64,000 nt of DNA from SKKC01 sp046542845 (GTDB lineage Bacteria; Spirochaetota; Spirochaetia; DSM-27196; SKKC01). The translations under genes were made by a program, and so were the position numbers. The stretch covers positions 49,517-113,516 of the forward strand of contig JBKHAN010000001.1 in the NCBI GenBank assembly GCA_046542845.1, given 5' to 3'. The notes beneath the pieces are model-generated. The model was not told where the DNA came from. It worked only from the letters and a program-made list of their open reading frames with translations, and did no database searches. Positions within the stretch are counted from its first letter, which is position 1, and every line of letters starts with the position of its first letter. Positions 60,831 through 64,000 of this stretch are shown piece after piece.

Positions 60831-61397
60831 TTACGCCGAGTGCAGCGTGAGTTCTGCGATCTCACCACAGAAGAAGTGATTCCGTGTCGCACGCATACCT
60901 ATGCTCGTAATGCCCCCCAGCGGAGCCCGCGCACCGGGCATCTGCGTGCAAAGCTCAAGCACACCGTCGATCTCCTGCCGCAACTCGGTTCCATCGTAAC
61001 TGAGACGGTATGAATACCAGGGACCGAGTGCGTGCACGAGTGACTCATCGATGAGAATTCCCACCTGATCTCCGCAGGAGAAGCAGGAGTCCGCATACCA
61101 GGAGCCGTCCGGGGTCAGTCGTATCTCCAGCAGAATTCGATCGTCGGAATCAGGCGCTTGAATGTGAAAGAATCGCTGTTCTCGCGCGCCGCCGGCAGCG
61201 GGTCGAAACCTCGCCTCGATCGCGAAAGCCCTGCATTCGGAAAGCGCGTTCTCGGCGAGAAGAAACCCGTCCCCATGACCGTCGAAACGAACGGCCTCTC
61301 CCTCGTTTTTCGGAGAGCCCAATGTGGATACCTCAGGTACGCGTGTATCGAGGAAGCGCTGCGGGCGATACACCCTGCTGAGTGTTTTCGCCGTCAT
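60831..61397 (-). CDS. LamG/concanavalin-like domain protein, cytosolic
   Basis: 188 residues, ATG overlapping the regulator stop (ATGA). The body has the LamG jelly-roll pattern: EAVRFDGHGDGFLL, RAFAIEARFRPAA, WYSYRLSYDGTELRQEIDGV and GITSIGMRATRNHFFCGEIA then ELTLHSA. No signal peptide, unusual for this fold. It lies in one transcript with a GH13 enzyme and a GT4 enzyme, so it may bind their glycan. Function otherwise unknown. Confidence 0.7.
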   Translation of the reverse strand: MTAKTLSRVYRPQRFLDTRVPEVSTLGSPKNEGEAVRFDGHGDGFLLAENALSECRAFAIEARFRPAAGGAREQRFFHIQAPDSDDRILLEIRLTPDGSWYADSCFSCGDQVGILIDESLVHALGPWYSYRLSYDGTELRQEIDGVLELCTQMPGARAPLGGITSIGMRATRNHFFCGEIAELTLHSA

Positions 61398-62509
61398 TCG
61401 TCGTCTCCGAGGATGCGCAGCTCACAGGGGATCAGCGAATGACGGTATTCGACCGAATCATCGGTCAGAAGATGCTGCACGAGCCTGCCGGCGGCGTGTC
61501 CCATTTCCCGGACGGGTTGCTCAACGTAGGCGATAACGTTTTCAAGGTCGATCAGCTCGACGTCGACAAACCCCGCAAAGCGCGGTCGCACAGGAACAGG
61601 CTTTCCATTCCGGCGATTAAGCGTGTACATGACGGTGTTGAATATACGACTGTTCATCGAGACGATCAGATCAGCGTCTGAGTTGGCTACCAGCGCCGCC
61701 GTGATTGCATCATAATCTCTCGTCTGATATGTAGACAGAGGAAGGCGGACTATCCTTGACTCCGGGTCTCGTATGCCCGCAGCCCTGCACCCCTCGACGA
61801 ACGCACGCTCGCGCGCGTCGATAACCGACACGTAGTCGGTGCTGAAGCATACCGGATTCGTGTAGCCCATGGCCGCGGTCTGCTCTATCATGTGCACACC
61901 GGGCGAGAAGCAGTACTCGGAAACATAGTGGGTCGGAACGGTCTCTACGTAGCGGTCGAGAAGTATCACCTCCATGCCCATGGAACGAAGCTCTTCGATC
62001 ATGTCCGCATTATCCGCCTCATACGAAAGCTTATCCGGCCGGTCAAAGGGCGCGAAAAGGCACAATGAGCTTTTCTGTTTTGCAAACAGTTCAGCGTGCT
62101 CCCTAGCGGTGTTTCTGTCTTGCTGATGATAGCCGATGAGCATGGCGATCCCGGCGGGACGCAGAATATCGTTGACCCCTTCGATGAGCCGTTCCCAGAA
62201 CCCGGAGTCGGTCTGCGCCTGCATGAGCGCGGAAATGACAACCGGTTCGTCGCTTGCCGGACGGACCCGTTCAGGTTGAACGACGGAAGTGCCAACCCCC
62301 GGCGTGCGAATCAGGAGTCCTTCGTGTACCAGCAGCGCAATTGCACGATCTATGGTGACTGCGGTCACGTCGTATTCCAAGGCTAGCATCTTGCTCGTCG
62401 GCAGACGTGCTCCGGCGTCGTAGCGCCCGCTCCGAATGCGCTGCCTGAGGGATTCGGCAATTCTTTTGTATTTATGCGCAGCCGGCATAAGAGCTGCATT
62501 GTCCTTCAT
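61394..62509 (-). CDS. GntR-type regulator with periplasmic-binding-protein-like sensor
   Basis: 371 residues from the ATG at 62509, overlapping or abutting the GT4 stop. Winged helix (about residues 12-75): KYKRIAESLRQRIRSGRYDAG, LPTSKMLALEYDVTAVTIDR and GTSVV. Then a LacI/PBP-like ligand domain, for example LLDRYVETVPTHYV and GYTNPVCFSTDYVSVIDARE. This AraR-like layout suits a sugar-responsive repressor of its own operon. The ATG at 62488 is an alternative start. No Shine-Dalgarno sequence; coupling to the upstream gene is likely. Confidence 0.88.
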   Translation of the reverse strand: MKDNAALMPAAHKYKRIAESLRQRIRSGRYDAGARLPTSKMLALEYDVTAVTIDRAIALLVHEGLLIRTPGVGTSVVQPERVRPASDEPVVISALMQAQTDSGFWERLIEGVNDILRPAGIAMLIGYHQQDRNTAREHAELFAKQKSSLCLFAPFDRPDKLSYEADNADMIEELRSMGMEVILLDRYVETVPTHYVSEYCFSPGVHMIEQTAAMGYTNPVCFSTDYVSVIDARERAFVEGCRAAGIRDPESRIVRLPLSTYQTRDYDAITAALVANSDADLIVSMNSRIFNTVMYTLNRRNGKPVPVRPRFAGFVDVELIDLENVIAYVEQPVREMGHAAGRLVQHLLTDDSVEYRHSLIPCELRILGDDE

Positions 62510-62510
62510 T

Positions 62511-63887
62511 TTACAATCCAGTACCAGCCATGAGAGACCGGATATACGTCTCGAGGTTATGCATTGAAAATGAACTAGACCCGACCCGATAGTTGTGCTC
62601 AACCATCTGTCGTCTCAGCTCTGGATCGGTGAAGATCGATACGATCTCATCAGCCGCGCGCTCGTACGTCGCTTGACTCACATAGGCGAGCCCATTCCGG
62701 TCGCGGCCATCTATGCGGTCCCCGAGCGATACGACCTGAAATCCTTTTTCCCTGAGATCGCTGACCCAGACCGGATACTCAAACACCAGAACGGGGAGCT
62801 TCGCAAAGACCGCCTCGACGAACTGATTGCCCCAGCCTTCCCAGTAACTCGGATAGGTCACGAAATCTGCCTGTACATAGCTGTCCCACAGCGAGTAGAT
62901 CTTCTCCCCGGAATCACCGGTTGCCCGTGAATGCCGGACACGGTCACCAACGTGACGGAGGTCCACGCCCTCCTTTTCAGCCTTGTCTTTGAGAAGATCC
63001 CAATAGCTGCCCGAGATACCGATGTTTTCGACGATACCTGCGCACAGAAGAACGATGCGCGAATCGCGCCCGACTGTAGCGCCGACAGAAGTCTGTACGC
63101 CATTGAGTTTAGCCCTTCGCGCAGGCTCCTGTACACGAGCGATCGTGTCGATCGCCATCTCTATGCCCTTGCGGTCGAGGATGCGAGTCGCCTGCAGGAA
63201 CAGAAGATCATCATCCGATATACCGAATGCTTCACGAAAATCGCTGTTGTACTCGTCCTCGGTCCATGGCTCCTGATCAAAGTCGAATACATTCGGGACT
63301 ACTGTCGCCTCCAGGTTTTTTCGTCGCTTCAGATCGGTCTGGCTGATGCGGTTAATGACGACGTGCTGAACATTCGGAAGCTTCGACGGAAAATACCGCT
63401 CGTATATACTCTCCACGGTCTGACACGTCGCACTGACCTCACCCGAGTCCTCGTGATAAAAATCGTGACTGTGTATAATAGTGGGAAGTCCCGTCTTCCG
63501 TATTACCCGGTGAAACGCGATACCCGCGGCCGGCTGATACCCACCTGAACACAAGTTGTTCGGAATCAGAAGCTCAATGTCCTCGTTCTCGATGAACGTA
63601 AGCAGTTTCTGTTCAATGACATCGGCATGGGAGTATATGTCCCGCTCGAGCTCCACTTCGCTCGCGTAATCTTCGAACTTCACCGTCCCATTGCGCAGAA
63701 TTTTCCATGTTACCGGATGCAGGGCATAGAGCTCAGGTATTACGTAGTTACCCGCGACGTCGTCGTTTCCCGAGGCGTAGTACACCGTGTGGCCCATGTC
63801 TTCGAGAACGCGACGCCACTTGTCGACTTCGAGAGAAACCCCGTCGGTGCGTCCGAGTCGATTTTGAAAAAAAGCAATCTTTGCCAT
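62511..63887 (-). CDS. GT4-family glycosyltransferase
   Basis: 458 residues with AAGGA before the ATG. GT-B fold features: IAFFQNRLGRTDGVSLEVDK at the N-terminus with the glycine-rich GRTDGVS, IIHSHDFYHED near residue 138, and the retaining GT4 signature EGWGNQFVEAVFAKLPVLVF near residue 370, where E-x7-E is intact. The N-terminal pattern resembles enzymes acting on glucosylglycerate-type or other small solutes in thermophiles and spirochaetes, but that is weak. First gene of the GT4-GntR-LamG-GH13-CobS run. Confidence 0.85.
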   Translation of the reverse strand: MAKIAFFQNRLGRTDGVSLEVDKWRRVLEDMGHTVYYASGNDDVAGNYVIPELYALHPVTWKILRNGTVKFEDYASEVELERDIYSHADVIEQKLLTFIENEDIELLIPNNLCSGGYQPAAGIAFHRVIRKTGLPTIIHSHDFYHEDSGEVSATCQTVESIYERYFPSKLPNVQHVVINRISQTDLKRRKNLEATVVPNVFDFDQEPWTEDEYNSDFREAFGISDDDLLFLQATRILDRKGIEMAIDTIARVQEPARRAKLNGVQTSVGATVGRDSRIVLLCAGIVENIGISGSYWDLLKDKAEKEGVDLRHVGDRVRHSRATGDSGEKIYSLWDSYVQADFVTYPSYWEGWGNQFVEAVFAKLPVLVFEYPVWVSDLREKGFQVVSLGDRIDGRDRNGLAYVSQATYERAADEIVSIFTDPELRRQMVEHNYRVGSSSFSMHNLETYIRSLMAGTGL

Positions 63888-63921
63888 CTGTTATGTCCTT
63901 TTCCTTCCTCGTTCAGTACAT

Positions 63922-63942
63922 AGTGTCCGCAAGCCTGGTGTT
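63922..63942 (+). repeat. Inverted-repeat end, copy D (partial)
   Basis: AGTGTCCGCAAGCCTGGTGT, differing from the copy B and C end at one base of the first 20, then diverging. Again preceded by T (TA at 63921-63922). It lies 35 bases upstream of the GT4 gene start. A matching inverted end would be beyond the window edge. Confidence 0.55.
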
Positions 63943-64000
63943 CACCGCTGGCTAACTCTCTATTAGTCAATGGGTTATGTATCTTCCCATGAGAAATGTC

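Noticed and set aside
59770..60879. A 369-codon plus-strand frame within the GH13 gene
   Set aside because: Antisense to the catalytic motifs of a clear amylase; no independent support.
1..64000. tRNA, rRNA or CRISPR features
   Set aside because: No TTCGANTCC-type T-loop outside coding genes, no rRNA-like stretches and no regularly spaced direct repeats were seen by eye.

Overview
This is a gene-dense, moderately GC-rich bacterial chromosome segment with an outer-membrane, motile lifestyle: three methyl-accepting chemotaxis proteins and a CheW, several lipoproteins, two multi-gene solute transport systems and a chaperone-usher-like operon. The mix (ABC sugar importer without its own ATPase, NagB-LmbE fusion with two ROK proteins, TRAP transporter with YesM/YesN-type regulators, DUF1576 and YfcC membrane proteins, Thermus/Chlamydia-type isocitrate dehydrogenase) suggests a free-living spirochaete (Spirochaetaceae). 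That placement is inference; no rRNA or other phylogenetic marker is in the window. I see no rRNA, tRNA, CRISPR array, integrase or complete transposase.

Layout. 1-2106: end of an unknown gene, a GT28-like glycosyltransferase, a DUF1499 protein and a small membrane protein. 2388-5498: sugar ABC importer (binding lipoprotein plus two permeases). 5580-10075: sbcD-sbcC. 10089-12919 (minus): an isolated RnfD/NqrB homologue with a 72-aa membrane protein, and pdxS-pdxT. 12976-17936: a hypothetical gene divergent from an orphan DNA-phosphorothioation-associated methyltransferase, a TetR/membrane-protein divergent pair, and a DUF2254 protein. 17948-23084 (minus): two chemoreceptors, CheW and a NarL-type response regulator. 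23320-26745: VapBC toxin-antitoxin, an MFS exporter, isocitrate dehydrogenase. 26985-28609: a flavinylation-motif lipoprotein followed by a tandem-rhodanese lipoprotein, closed by a strong terminator. 28651-36183: MFS protein, then a HAD phosphatase, NagB-LmbE, ROK regulator and ROK kinase, interspersed with copies of a short inverted-repeat element flanked by TA. 36261-43117 (minus): two histidine kinases, an AraC-type response regulator and a TRAP transporter, one probable operon. 43236-51895: a hybrid sensor kinase, a YfcC/M20 peptidase/Smr/chemoreceptor run, and DUF1576 plus a small partner. 51914-53728: BipA, which has no ordinary start codon. 53912-58557: pilin-like protein, PapD-like chaperone, usher and two-domain pilin-like protein. 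58565-63887 (minus): GT4 glycosyltransferase, GntR-type regulator, LamG-like protein, GH13 amylase and CobS.

The most interesting items are the compact cysteine-free chaperone-usher operon (archaic CU gene order), the flavin/rhodanese lipoprotein pair together with the isolated flavinylated RnfD-like subunit, the TA-flanked miniature inverted-repeat element present in four places, and the ATT start inferred for BipA. All functional calls come from reading motifs by eye; no database search was possible.
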